DNA from: Amycolatopsis arida
GTDB taxonomy: Bacteria > Actinomycetota > Actinomycetes > Mycobacteriales > Pseudonocardiaceae
Assembly: GCF_900115565.1 (NCBI RefSeq)
Contig: NZ_FOWW01000007.1
Span: 124,001 to 188,000 of the forward strand
Direction: 5' to 3'
DNA length: 64,000 nt
Shown here: positions 8,277-17,309 of the stretch, piece by piece
Numbering within the stretch: position 1 is the stretch's first letter
Layout of the letters: every line of letters starts with the position of its first letter
The notes under the pieces: generated by a model
Told to the model about the DNA's origin: nothing
The model's input: the letters and a program-made list of their open reading frames with translations, nothing else
Database searches by the model: none
Program-made: the position numbers and the translations under genes

Positions 8277-8603
8277 GTCACTAGGTTATCGGCTAGGCAG
8301 AAGCAGATGGTGCGCCGGACCACAATACGCTGTGTGATGAGAGTGCCGCCGGCGTGAGGTTGGGGGCCACGTCGCGAAGGCCATCAGGAGGGCTACCCTT
8401 ACCCGGCTCTCAAGGCCGAGGCTCCGCGATGCCGCAAGGCGGTGGCCGACTGAGCTCGTCACGCAGCGTAGCGACAACGTTCGACAGGAGCCTGCTACAG
8501 ATTGCCGCTCACAGGGGCTTGCGCTGCTGTCGAAAACCGCACGGGGCCCTTCGGGGCACCCCTACGGACAAAACGGACACCAGTCGATCGTCTAGTTTGA
8601 TCT
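8277..8603. other. promoter-side spacer between operon and tRNA-Arg; no gene
   Basis: No plausible gene. On the minus strand TAACCT (8283-8288) sits 7 nt before the GTG start of the 193-aa gene, matching a -10 hexamer of a leaderless transcript. A good -35 is not evident. The rest has mixed GC and no repeat. Confidence 0.35.
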
Positions 8604-8614
8604 TGAAAAGCAAG

Positions 8615-8638
8615 AAACCCGCTGCTCAGAGCGGGCTT
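8615..8638 (-). terminator. intrinsic terminator of tRNA-Arg
   Basis: On the minus strand a 9-bp stem (AAGCCCGCT paired with AGCGGGTTT, one G-U pair, 6-nt loop) lies 9 nt beyond the tRNA 3' end and is followed by the T-rich CTTGCTTTTC. It lies on the island side of the tRNA, so the element carried it. Confidence 0.75.
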
Positions 8639-8646
8639 CTCTTGCG

Positions 8647-8719
8647 CGCGCCCGAAGGGATTCGAACCCCTAACCTTCTGATCCGTAGTCAGATGCTCTA
8701 TCCGTTGAGCTACGGGCGC
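8647..8719 (-). tRNA. tRNA-Arg (anticodon ACG)
   Basis: 73 nt. The acceptor GCGCCCG/CGGGCGC is fully paired with discriminator G; CCA is not encoded. The anticodon loop CTACGGA (plus strand 8682-8688) gives ACG, read as ICG for CGU/CGC/CGA. The T-loop TTCGAAT is present. Its 3' half (8646-8692) is repeated at 1041-1087, marking it as the integration target of the island. Confidence 0.95.
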
Positions 8720-8783
8720 ATGTTCAGTTGTCTTCGGTTGTCGGGCCGCTGGGGCCCGGTGGCTCTCGGGGACCGAGAACCGG

Positions 8784-8873
8784 CGGAGGCTCCGGGATTT
8801 GAACCCGGGAGGGGGGGTTACCCCCAACCGCATTAGCAGTGCGGCGCCATAGACCAGACTAGGCGAAGCCTCC
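8784..8873 (-). tRNA. tRNA-Ser (anticodon GCU)
   Basis: 90 nt with the long variable arm of class II tRNAs. Acceptor GGAGGCT/AGCCTCC with discriminator G, anticodon GCT (plus strand 8835-8837) in loop CTGCTAA, and T-arm GGGTTCAAATC. It lies 64 bp upstream of tRNA-Arg in the same direction, so the two may share a transcript. Confidence 0.95.
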
Positions 8874-9093
8874 CAGGTCAACGACCACTGCCCAGACAGC
8901 GTACACAGCCCCCTGGGCAACGGACAAAGCCCCCCTCGCATGGGCTTCGACCTGCGGAAACGCGGCGCGACCCGGTTCACCTGGTGACCTGGCCCACCAA
9001 CGCCCCGAGGTCGTCGCATCCTCGCGCCGGCCGGCGACGCCTCCTCGACGGCGCGCGGCGCGTTCCCGGGGAACGTTGACCGCCAATCGAAGG

Positions 9094-9131
9094 CTGGCCC
9101 GGCCCCGCGGAGCTGGAGCCGGGCCGCCAGC
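9094..9131 (-). terminator. hairpin downstream of acetoacetyl-CoA synthetase
   Basis: GCTGGCCCGGC (9094-9103 zone) pairs with GCCGGGCCGCCAGC (9118-9131) through a bulged GC stem about 20 nt after the synthetase stop. No U-tract follows. Confidence 0.45.
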
Positions 9132-9149
9132 GGGCAGCGCGGTGTGGCG

Positions 9150-11120
9150 TCAGGTCTGCCGGCCCAGCGCGACGAAGGGGTCGAGTGCGTCGGGGTTGGC
9201 CAGGGCGTCGCGGCTGACGGCGCGGTCGGGGGCGGTGCCGGTGAGGATCTTCTTCACCGGCACTTCGCATTTTTTGCCGTTGAGGGTGCGGGGGATGGCG
9301 GGGACGGGGATGAAGTGGTCGGGGACGTGGCGGGGGGACAGGGCGGTGCGCAGTTCGCGGCGAAGGGTGGGTTCCAGTTCCTCCAGTGACGCGTCGTCGG
9401 CGAGGACGAGGAAGCACAGCAGTTGGCCTTCTTCCTGGCCGACGGTGGTGGTGTCGATGACCAGCGAATCCACTACCTCGGGGTGGGTTTCGACGAGGCG
9501 GTAGAACTCGGCGGTGCCCATGCGCACCCCGCCGCGGTTGAGGGTGGAGTCGCTGCGGCCGTGGATGATGGCGGAGCCGCGGTCGGTGATGGTGATCCAG
9601 TCGCCGTGCCGCCACACCCCGGGAAACTCCGCGTAGTAGGCGTCGTGGTAGCGGGTGTGGTCGGGGTCGTTCCAGAACCCGACGGGCATGGACGGCATCG
9701 GCTGGGTGATCACCAACTCGCCGACCTCGCCAATCACCGGGTCGCCGCGATCATCGAACGCCTGGACGGCGGCGCCGAGCCAGCGGCAGGACAGCTCGCC
9801 TGCCCACACGGGCACGTCGGGGGCGGAGCCGACGAAGGCGGTGCACAGGTCGGTGCCGCCGGACACCGAACACACCTGCACCCCCGGCAACTGGGCGGCC
9901 AGCCACCGGAATCCCTCCGGGGACAGCGGCGCCCCGGTCGACCCCACCGCCCGCAGCGCCGACAGGTCCCTGCCGGCGGCGGGATTCAGGTCGGCTTTGA
10001 GGCAGGCCTGGATGAACGGGGCCGAGGTGCCGAAATAGGTGACCTTGTGCCGGGCGGCGAGGTCCCACAGACGGTCGAGGTTCGGGTGGCCGGGGCTGCC
10101 GTCGTACAGGACCACGGTGGCGCCGACGAGCAGGCCGGAGATGAGGTAGTTCCACATCATCCACCCGGTGGTGGTGAACCAGAACAACCGCTCCCCCCGG
10201 CCCAGATCCGCGTGCAGGGCCAGGGCTTTGAGGTGTTCGACGGTGATGCCGGCGTGGCCGTGCACGATCCCTTTCGGCAGCCCGGTGGTGCCCGAGGAGT
10301 ACAGCACCCACAACGGGTGCTCCGCCGGCACCGCATCGAACCCCAACTCCGCGCCCTGGTGTTGAGCGAGCAGACCGTCCCAGTCCAGGGTGCCGTCCAC
10401 CCCGCCGAGGCCCGCATAGTTCACCAGCACGGTGGCCGCCAGTGAGGGCAACTCGCTCCGCAACTGCTCCACCGTCGGCCGGACGTCGAAGGTGCGGCCG
10501 TTGTAGTGGTAGCCATCCACCGCCACCAGCACCCGCGGCTCGATCTGAGCGAACCGGTCGGCCACCGCGCGCACCCCGAAATCCGGCGAACACGACGACC
10601 ACACCGCCCCCACACTCGCCGCCGCCAGAAACGCCACCAGGGTCTGCGGGCAGTTCGGCGCCAACGCCACCACCCGATCCCCCCGCCCCACACCCAGCCC
10701 CCGCAACACCGCCCGCGCCGCCGCCACCCGCGCCCGCAACTCCCCAAACGTCAACGACTCGGCGGCCCCATCCTCCCGCTCGAACACCACCGCCACATCA
10801 CCATCACCCTTGGCCGCCCCCGCCACCGGTGACAACGCATGCTCGGCATAGTTCAACGACCCCCCTACAAACCACTCCGCCGCCGGCAACCCCCCGGACA
10901 CCACCTCACGGGGCGGCTCATGCCACCGCACCCCCACAAACTCCGCCAACGCCCCCCAGAACTCCCCCGGTGAGCCCACCGACCACTCCCACAACCCCGC
11001 GTAATCGGCCACGGACACCCCCCGCGAGGTGGCCAACCACCGCCGAAACTCGGCCATCCGCGACTTTTCGACCTGCTCGGGACTCGGCCGCCACAACACC
11101 TCGGGAACGTCAGCAGTCAT
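9150..11120 (-). CDS. aacS: acetoacetyl-CoA synthetase
   Basis: 656 aa, the normal family length. The start MTADVPEVLWRPSPEQ and SRMAEFRRWL match the ACAS_N cap. The AMP-binding core has LYSSGTTGLPKGIVHGHAG (P-loop-like A3), WMMWNYLISGL and GGTDLCTAF, and the C-terminal catalytic Lys motif is RTLNGKKCEVPVKK. It activates acetoacetate to acetoacetyl-CoA in the cytosol, feeding ketone-body and polyketide-type metabolism. The frame stays open upstream into the decayed EspG remnant, so the start rests on family alignment. There is no strong ribosome site. Confidence 0.92.
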   Translation of the reverse strand: MTADVPEVLWRPSPEQVEKSRMAEFRRWLATSRGVSVADYAGLWEWSVGSPGEFWGALAEFVGVRWHEPPREVVSGGLPAAEWFVGGSLNYAEHALSPVAGAAKGDGDVAVVFEREDGAAESLTFGELRARVAAARAVLRGLGVGRGDRVVALAPNCPQTLVAFLAAASVGAVWSSCSPDFGVRAVADRFAQIEPRVLVAVDGYHYNGRTFDVRPTVEQLRSELPSLAATVLVNYAGLGGVDGTLDWDGLLAQHQGAELGFDAVPAEHPLWVLYSSGTTGLPKGIVHGHAGITVEHLKALALHADLGRGERLFWFTTTGWMMWNYLISGLLVGATVVLYDGSPGHPNLDRLWDLAARHKVTYFGTSAPFIQACLKADLNPAAGRDLSALRAVGSTGAPLSPEGFRWLAAQLPGVQVCSVSGGTDLCTAFVGSAPDVPVWAGELSCRWLGAAVQAFDDRGDPVIGEVGELVITQPMPSMPVGFWNDPDHTRYHDAYYAEFPGVWRHGDWITITDRGSAIIHGRSDSTLNRGGVRMGTAEFYRLVETHPEVVDSLVIDTTTVGQEEGQLLCFLVLADDASLEELEPTLRRELRTALSPRHVPDHFIPVPAIPRTLNGKKCEVPVKKILTGTAPDRAVSRDALANPDALDPFVALGRQT

Positions 11121-11169
11121 GCCTTGCACCCTAAGGCACAAGGGAACCCAGCTATGTCGACAAACCGAC

Positions 11170-11952
11170 TCACCAGGCGACGGGGCCAGTAACGCCACGA
11201 ACTCCTCGGCCATCGCCCGCAACCGCCCGGGGTCGGCCGGCGTGACGGTCACCCAGTCGTCCCGGCGCCACAGCGCGTACCGCCCGTCGCCGGTGTCCAC
11301 CCAGCCCATCACGCCGGGCCCGCGCACCCACCGCCCGTCCGGGATCCGCACGGCGCCGCCGAGCTGCCCGCCCCGGTCCGCCCGAACACCGCACGCACCA
11401 CGGTGTTCGTCTCCGCCGGCCGCGCCCCGGCCGCGCGCAGTGCCGCGACGAACCCGCCGGATCCCTCGCGTTCCCCCGCCGCGCAGGCCCGCGGGTAGTC
11501 GGCGGCGGCCCGTACGTTCGCCGGCGCGCCCGACCCCGCCGGCAACGGCGCCAGCGCGTCCAGCAGCGCGGGCATCAGCGCCCCCGCGCTGACCGGCCCC
11601 AACCGCACCTCCGTGCCCGCGACGCCGAGTGCCACCGCGTCCGCCTTTCGAGCGCGCCGACCGGCCGGAACGCCGTGCTCGGCCCCTCGGCGTGCAGGTC
11701 GATCCGCACTTCCGCGTCGGCGACCCGCCGCAGGAGCGCCGCGAGGTCTCGGTTCGGCTCGACCACGGTGCCGAGCCCGCGCCCGGCGAGCGCCGCGCCG
11801 GCGGAGCGCACCAGCTCGGCCGGAACGGCCGGGGTGCGCCCGATCGGCGGAACGTCCAGCACCGCGGGCGGGGAGCCGAGCCCCAGCTCGGTCCAGAGCA
11901 GGAAGAGCTCACCGACGTGCGGCCGGATCCAGCCGCTGTCCGGGTCGCGCAC
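11170..11952 (-). pseudogene. EspG-family ESX secretion-associated protein, multiply frameshifted
   Basis: GTG 11952 begins VRDPDSGWIRPHVGELF three bases after the stop of the preceding remnant. Family-like sequence then passes through three frames: up to FRPVGALERR (about 11640), then ALGVAGTEVRLGPVSAG to VVRAVFG (about 11385), then GRWVRGPGVMGWVDTGDGRY and FVALLAP near 11180. EspG proteins are cytosolic chaperones of ESX PE/PPE-type substrates. No single frame can make the protein, and the last segment runs open into the aacS frame. High-GC coding character persists throughout, so decay is recent or partly due to assembly indels. Confidence 0.75.
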
Positions 11953-11956
11953 CGCG

Positions 11957-12864
11957 TCAGCGCCCCCGGCCCGACGGCTCCTCGCCGATCACCGGGGGCA
12001 TCACCGGCCCGCCGAGGTCCCACACGTCGTCGTCCTCCCGCGGGTAACCGGGCCGCTGGTGCTCGGTGTCCACACCCTGCCGGGCCGCCGCCGATCGGCG
12101 CGCCCAGGGTCGTGCCGGTGGCCGGAACCGCGCGGCGCGGCCCGACGGTCGCCGCGGCCGCAAGGGACGCCACCGGCCCGCCGCCGGCGCCGGAGCGGCC
12201 GCCCGCCCCGAGTTGCTCCGCCGTGGCCGCACCACCGGGCGGAAGGGAAGCCCACCGGCCCACCCGGCACCGCGCTGGCCGTGGTGCCCTCGTCCGGCTC
12301 CGTGACCTCGGGTGAGGGTGGCACCGCGGGGTCGTCCTCGTCCGGCCCGCGGAAGGGGATCCGTGGTGGCGGGAACTCCGGCACCCGCCCGTAGACCTCC
12401 CCGGAGTCGCACTGGAACCGCTCCCATCACCTCGGCGGCCTGCTGGTGCAGCTCCTGCGCGTACTCCCGGTTCGCGCCGTGGTCGTCGACCAACTCGGCC
12501 GCCCCGGCGAAGCCGCCGCCGGTGAACGGGCTCGCCGCGTCACCCTCCCGCGGGTAGGTCGTGATCGGCGCGGGCATGGTGTCGCGGGCGATCTTGACGT
12601 GGTCGGCCTCGTCGGCGACGAGCCGGGACACCCCCAGTCCACGGCTCGCGGTGTCCTCGGACCAGTGCCCGAGCTTCGCCCGCGGCCTCCCTGGCCAGCT
12701 CCGCGGCCTCACCCCGCCAGCCGAACGCCGAACCCTCCATTGCGCGGCGCAGGTCGAGGACGATCTCGTCGAGTGCGGTGCCCAGGTCGCGCCTACTGCC
12801 GGGCGACCTCGTCCGCGCCGGTCAGGTCCACGTCCCGGCGCACCATCGCGTACAACTGGTGGTG
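11957..12864 (-). pseudogene. PPE-like ESX substrate, N-terminus lost and multiply frameshifted
   Basis: Recognisable pieces in order are HHQLYAMV (12864-12841), a TAG created by an extra A (12793-12795), GTALDEIVLDLRRAMEGSAF, FGWRGEAAELARE (WXG-type turn), RLVADEADHVKIARDTMPAP, FQCDSGEVYGRVPEFPPP, a Gly/Ala-rich linker, and DDDVWDLGGPVMPPVIGE ending at TGA 11957. This is the order of pseudonocardial PPE-like proteins encoded before espG. At least five frame changes are needed. The start methionine and first residues are missing because the frame joins directly onto the previous gene's middle, which indicates a deletion. Confidence 0.7.
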
Positions 12865-13120
12865 TTGTCCCCGAACCCCAGCGGCACGTCGAGCCCGGCG
12901 CCGGCGGCCTCGATCAGCTCGTCCACCCGGCACCGGATCGTGTCCAGCTCGGTGAGCAGCCGGTCGGCCGCGTCCTCGTCGAGGGTCAGCCCTCCGGACC
13001 GCGCCTGCGCGTGCACGACCTGGATCGGCCGGCGACCGGCGCCAGCGCGGCGCCGGCGGGCGCGGCGAACGCGCCGCCCGGGGATCGCGCGTCGAGTGCG
13101 GTCGGGCGTTCGTCGGTCAC
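12865..13120 (-). pseudogene. small ESX-associated protein, truncated by a deletion and frameshifted
   Basis: GTG 13120 opens MTDERPTALDARSPGGAF. A frameshift leads to RRPIQVVHAQARSGG and then LTLDEDAADRLLTELDTI and DVPLGFGDN. In related ESX loci such a gene of about 120 aa precedes the PPE-like gene. Here the sequence jumps from VPLGFGDN straight into the N-terminus of the PPE-like remnant, so the last third of this gene, the intergenic region and the next start codon appear deleted. Confidence 0.65.
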
Positions 13121-13205
13121 GGTTCATCCCACCCAGCGGGTGTTAGCCAGATCACACTAACCCTGACGGGTGGGGCAGGTCCCGGTTCCGCCGAAGTTCC
13201 GCCGA

Positions 13206-13856
13206 TCAGCGCAGGTGGGCGTCGAACCAGTCGAGCGCCCGCTGCCAGGCCTCCTCGGCGGCCGCGGGGTCGGCGTCGAAGCGGTGGTTGGCGCCCGGGT
13301 AGCGGACCACGTTCGTCGCCACCGCCGCGGCGGACGTGGCCTCCCGCAGCCGCTCGACCTCGGCCTCGTCGGCCTCGTCGCCGGTGTCGCCGTGGATGCC
13401 GAGCCAGGGGCAGCTCAGCTCGGCGGCGATGTCGACCAGCGGCGGCAGGTCACCCGCCACCGCCCGGGTGATGCCCACCGGGGAAACGCTCACCGCCGCG
13501 CCGAGGGTGCGCCGGGTGGCGACCACGAACGCGGCCGTGCCGCCGAGGTCGAAGCCGATGACCCCGAGCAGGTCGGCCTGGATGCCGCGGCCGGTCAGCC
13601 AGGCGAGCGCGCCGTCGGTGGCGTCGAGGACCTCCGCGCTGCCCGGCCCGGTGTCGCTGACCGCCAGGTGCGGCGCCACGGCGAGCCACCCCTCGCCGGC
13701 GAGGCCGCCGAGGAGCAGCAGCACCCCGTCGTTCACGCCCTCGGCCTCGTGCAGGACCACGAGCCCGCCGCGCACCGCGCCGTCCGGCTCGGCGTAGGTG
13801 AGCCGGCGGGCCCCGCCGTCCGGTCGCTCGTAGTCAACGGTGTGCGTCTGCGTCAT
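13206..13856 (-). CDS. dienelactone hydrolase family protein with altered nucleophile
   Basis: 216 aa from ATG 13856. The alpha/beta-hydrolase fold is visible in GGLVVLHEAEGVNDGV, LGVIGFDLGGTAAF, CPWLGIHGDTGDEAD and NHRFD. In dienelactone hydrolases the elbow reads G-x-C-x-G-G; here it is G-F-D-L-G-G, with Asp in place of the Cys/Ser nucleophile. It may use a haloalkane-dehalogenase-like Asp nucleophile or be inactive. It is transcribed divergently from the aminotransferase gene, with about 97 bp between starts. Confidence 0.8.
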   Translation of the reverse strand: MTQTHTVDYERPDGGARRLTYAEPDGAVRGGLVVLHEAEGVNDGVLLLLGGLAGEGWLAVAPHLAVSDTGPGSAEVLDATDGALAWLTGRGIQADLLGVIGFDLGGTAAFVVATRRTLGAAVSVSPVGITRAVAGDLPPLVDIAAELSCPWLGIHGDTGDEADEAEVERLREATSAAAVATNVVRYPGANHRFDADPAAAEEAWQRALDWFDAHLR

Positions 13857-13953
13857 GTCCCTACTCAACCACTGGAGTGTGAACCTACGTCAACATGACG
13901 GACGCGACCCGGGGGCCGATAACGTGGTCGCGGAGCACCCGACCCGAGGAGCC

Positions 13954-15024
13954 ATGCCGATGTCGTCGACCGTCCCCACCCGCGCCGACCTCGCCGCACT
14001 GCCGAGCTACGTGCCCGGCCGCACGGTGCCCGGCGCGATCAAGCTGGCGAGCAACGAGGTGCCGGGCGGGCCACTACCGAGCGTCCGCGAGGCGATCTCG
14101 CAAGCCGCCACGCAGGTGAACCGGTACCCGGACATGGGCGCGTGGGCGCTGGTCGACCGGCTGGCCACCGAGCTGGGCCTCCCCGCCGACCGCGTCGCCG
14201 TCGGCGGCGGCTCGGTGATGCTGTGCCAGCAGCTCGTGCAGGCGATGTGCGGGCCCGGCGACGACGTGCTGTTCGCGTGGCGCTCGTTCGAGGCGTACCC
14301 GATCCTCATCCAGATCGCCAACGCGCACGCGGTCACCGTGCCGCTCGACGCCACGCACACCCATGACCTGGACGCCATGGCCGCCGCGGTCACCCCGCGG
14401 ACGCGGCTGCTGTTCGTCTGCAACCCGAACAACCCCACCGGCACGGCGGTCCGCCGCGACGCACTGACCCGCTTCCTCGACGCGGTGCCGCCGGAGGTGC
14501 TCGTGGTGCTCGACGAGGCCTACCGCGAGTTCGTCACCGACGACGAGGTGCCGGACGGGTTGGCGCTGGCCGAGGAGCGGCCGAACGTGGCCGTGCTGCG
14601 CACGTTCTCCAAGGCCTACGGGCTGGCCGGGCTGCGGGTGGGGTACGCCGTGGCGCCGCCGGAGGTCACCACCGCGCTGCGCAAGGTGTACGTGCCGTTC
14701 AGCGTCAACGCGGTGGCCCAGGCGGCGGCGATCGCCTCGCTCGACGCCAAGGACGAGCTGCTCGCGCGCTGCCGGGACATCGTGAGCGAGCGGACCCGGG
14801 TGCGGGACGCGCTGCTGGCCGCCGGCTACGTGGTGCCCGAGACGCAGGCCAACTTCGTGTGGCTGCCGTTGGGCGATCGGGCCACCGAGTTCGCCGAGCA
14901 CGCGCTGGCCAGCAAGGTCGTGGTGCGCCCGTTCGCCGGCGACGGCGTGCGGGTCACCATTGGCACCCCCGAGGAGAACGACGTGTTCCTCGACGCGGCC
15001 CGCAGCTTCCAGCAGCGCGAGTAG
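13954..15024 (+). CDS. pat: histidinol-phosphate / aromatic aminotransferase (PLP, fold type I)
   Basis: 356 aa from ATG 13954, with GAGGAG just upstream. Typical HisC/Pat blocks are IKLASNEVPGGP, CNPNNPTGT, VVLDEAYREF and the PLP-lysine motif TFSKAYGLAGLRVGY, ending in RVTIGTPEENDVF. It probably transaminates aromatic 2-oxoacids or imidazole-acetol phosphate; no his operon adjoins it, which favours the Pat role. It converges on glmS with 0 bp between the two stops. Confidence 0.85.
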   Translation: MPMSSTVPTRADLAALPSYVPGRTVPGAIKLASNEVPGGPLPSVREAISQAATQVNRYPDMGAWALVDRLATELGLPADRVAVGGGSVMLCQQLVQAMCGPGDDVLFAWRSFEAYPILIQIANAHAVTVPLDATHTHDLDAMAAAVTPRTRLLFVCNPNNPTGTAVRRDALTRFLDAVPPEVLVVLDEAYREFVTDDEVPDGLALAEERPNVAVLRTFSKAYGLAGLRVGYAVAPPEVTTALRKVYVPFSVNAVAQAAAIASLDAKDELLARCRDIVSERTRVRDALLAAGYVVPETQANFVWLPLGDRATEFAEHALASKVVVRPFAGDGVRVTIGTPEENDVFLDAARSFQQRE

Positions 15025-16851
15025 TCACTCCACGGTCACGCTCTTGGCGAGGTTGCGCGGCTTGTCGATGTCCCGGCCCAGCCGCGCGGCCAGGTGATAG
15101 GCGAACAGTTGCAGCGGCACGGTGAGCAGGATCGGGTCCAGCTCGGGCTCGGTGCGCGGCACGGTGAGCACGGCGTCGGCGAGGCCGTCGGGCAGCTTGG
15201 TGTTGGTCACCGCGATGACCGGGCCGCCGCGGGCGCGGATCTGCTCGATGGCGCCGATGTTCTTGCTGACCAGCTCGTCGTCGGGCACCAGCACCACCGA
15301 CGGCATCCGCTCGTCGATCAGCGCGAGCGGGCCGTGCTTGAGCTCGGCCGCCTGGTAGGCCTCGGCGTGCACGTAGGAGATCTCCTTGAGCTTCTGCGCG
15401 CCCTCGCGGGCCACCGGCCAGCCGCGGACCCTGCCGATGAAGAACATGTGCTCGGCGGCGCTGAACCGCGCGGCGACGCGGGCGACCTCGTCCTCGGTGG
15501 CGAGCACCTCGGCGATCCGGTCGGGCAGCGCGTCCAGCGCGGCGACGATGCGCCGGCCGTGCGCCACGGACAGGTCGCGGACCCGGCCGAGCAGCAGGGC
15601 GAGCATCGCGAAGCACACGCTCATGTTGGTGAACGCCTTGGTGGAGGCCACCGACACCTCCGGCCCGGCGTGCAGGAACACGCCGCTGCCGCACTCCCGG
15701 GCGATGGCGCTGCCGACGACGTTGACCACGCCGATCACCCGGCCGCCCTTGCGCTGGAGCTCCTGCACGGCGGCGAGGGTGTCGAGGGTCTCGCCGGACT
15801 GGCTGACCGCGACGTGGAGCGTGTCCGGGTCGACGACCGGGTTGCGGTAGCGGAACTCCGAGGCCGGCTCGGCGTCGGCGGGGAGCCGGGCCAGCTCCTC
15901 GACCAGGTTCGCGCCGAGCTGGCCGGCGTAGTAGGCCGACCCGCAGCCGAGGAACTTGACCCTGCGGACCGAGCGCAGCGCGTGCGGGTCGAGGCCGACG
16001 CCGCCGAGGTGGGCGGTGGCGAAGCGCTCGTCGAGCCGGCCCATCAACGCGCGGCGCACCGCCTCGGGCTGCTCGTGCATCTCCTTGCGCATGAAGTCGG
16101 GGTGGTCCCCGAGCTGGTAGTCGTCGTCGGCGACGTCCACCGTGGTCGGTGTCTTGGCGGTGCGGCGGGCCTGGGCGGTGCTGGTGCGGTAGTCGTTCGC
16201 GGTGAGGGTGGCCAGCTCGCCGTCGTCGAGGTACACCACGCGCTGGGTGTGCCGGACCAGCGCGGCGACGTCGGAGGCGACGAACATCTCGCCGTCGCCG
16301 ATGCCGAGGACGATCGGGCTGCCGTTGCGGGCGACCACCAGCTCGCCGGGGTCGCGTGCGTCGAGGACGACGATGCCGTAGGCACCCTCGACGCCGCGCA
16401 GGGCGGCGCGGACGGCGTCCTCGAGGCTGTCGGTGTCGGCGCGGGCGGCGGCGACGAGGTGGGCCAGCGTCTCGGTGTCGGTGTCGGAGGCGAGCTCGAC
16501 GCCGTCGGCGGTCAGCTTGGCCCGCAGGTGGTCGGCGTTCTCCAGGATTCCGTTGTGGACGACCGCGATGGTGTTGGTGGCGTCGACGTGCGGGTGGGCG
16601 TTGACGTCGGTGGGCTCGCCGTGGGTCGCCCAGCGGGTGTGCGCGATGCCGGCGGGAGCCCTGGTGGCCTTGTCGGCGACCTTGGCGCGCAACTCGTCGA
16701 CGCGGCCGGCGGCCTTCGTGACCCGCAGCCGGCCGCGGTGCGCGACGGCCAGGCCGGCCGAGTCGTAGCCGCGATACTCGAGGCGGTGCAGGCCCTCGAG
16801 GAGGATCGGGCCGGCCGGCCGGGTGCCGATGTAGCCGACGATTCCACACAT
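15025..16851 (-). CDS. glmS: glutamine-fructose-6-phosphate aminotransferase (isomerizing)
   Basis: 608 aa from ATG 16851, chosen because the mature enzyme must expose Cys2 (MCGIVGYIG) as glutaminase nucleophile. The N-terminal Ntn amidotransferase has HTRWATHGEPTDVNAHPH. Two SIS sugar-isomerase domains follow, with CGSAYYAG, SQSGETLDTL and STKAFTNM, and a C-terminal DKPRNLAKSVTVE. It makes glucosamine-6-phosphate, the first step to UDP-GlcNAc for peptidoglycan and mycothiol. It is followed upstream by the unknown 86-aa gene in the same direction. Confidence 0.97.
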   Translation of the reverse strand: MCGIVGYIGTRPAGPILLEGLHRLEYRGYDSAGLAVAHRGRLRVTKAAGRVDELRAKVADKATRAPAGIAHTRWATHGEPTDVNAHPHVDATNTIAVVHNGILENADHLRAKLTADGVELASDTDTETLAHLVAAARADTDSLEDAVRAALRGVEGAYGIVVLDARDPGELVVARNGSPIVLGIGDGEMFVASDVAALVRHTQRVVYLDDGELATLTANDYRTSTAQARRTAKTPTTVDVADDDYQLGDHPDFMRKEMHEQPEAVRRALMGRLDERFATAHLGGVGLDPHALRSVRRVKFLGCGSAYYAGQLGANLVEELARLPADAEPASEFRYRNPVVDPDTLHVAVSQSGETLDTLAAVQELQRKGGRVIGVVNVVGSAIARECGSGVFLHAGPEVSVASTKAFTNMSVCFAMLALLLGRVRDLSVAHGRRIVAALDALPDRIAEVLATEDEVARVAARFSAAEHMFFIGRVRGWPVAREGAQKLKEISYVHAEAYQAAELKHGPLALIDERMPSVVLVPDDELVSKNIGAIEQIRARGGPVIAVTNTKLPDGLADAVLTVPRTEPELDPILLTVPLQLFAYHLAARLGRDIDKPRNLAKSVTVE

Positions 16852-16890
16852 GCTCGTTGTTCCCATCCGTTGTTCGTTGTCCGTGATCCG

Positions 16891-17151
16891 CTATCCGTAG
16901 ACGATGCGGCGCAGCCGGCGCTCGGTGAGCGGGCCGGGGTGGACCGTGCGGGCGGCCAGCTCGGCGAGCAGGGCCGGCCAGATCTGGTCGTTCTTGTGGC
17001 CCCCGCGGCGGAGCTCGGCGTGCCGGCGCCGGACGTACTGCTCGGTCGTCTCGCCGAAGTAGGCGATCACGTCGGCCACCACCCGGGCGGCGGTGGCCAG
17101 GGGGAGCCCGGTGGACCCGGCGACGTGGCGGACCAACTCGGCGTGCTCCAT
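16891..17151 (-). CDS. small conserved protein upstream of glmS
   Basis: 86 aa, ATG 17151. The first 35 residues (ELVRHVAGSTGLPLATAARV) resemble the N-terminal helices of HU/IHF-type DNA-binding proteins. The second half is basic (RRRHAELRRGGHKNDQIWP) and ends RRLRRIVYG. It lacks the HU beta-arm, so function is unknown. It ends 39 bp before glmS and may be co-transcribed. Confidence 0.65.
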   Translation of the reverse strand: MEHAELVRHVAGSTGLPLATAARVVADVIAYFGETTEQYVRRRHAELRRGGHKNDQIWPALLAELAARTVHPGPLTERRLRRIVYG

Positions 17152-17309
17152 GCGGCGCAGACTGGCAGCGGTCCGGGCCTTGGTGCAACTTCCCTGCCCG
17201 GATTCGGGCAGGATTCGGAGTTTGCCCGCCGGGCAAGGCGACCGCCCTTGCGGTGAATCCGCCGTATTGTGCGCGCTCGGTGTCGGCCGGTCGCTCTACG
17301 TTGCTTGTC

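Noticed and set aside
9150..12263. EspG-acetoacetyl-CoA synthetase fusion
   Set aside because: The frame is open through both, but the upstream part is a shifted piece of a decayed gene and the synthetase starts normally at MTADVPEV.
11170..13120. Explaining all frame breaks as sequencing error
   Set aside because: The join between the first two genes lacks a gene end, spacer and start codon, which needs a deletion; some single-base breaks may still be errors.
15094..17256. 720-codon plus-strand open frame opposite glmS
   Set aside because: It lies antisense to a complete glmS with all catalytic motifs; in 70% GC DNA the opposite frames rarely meet stops. Gly/Val/Arg-rich product with no family pattern.
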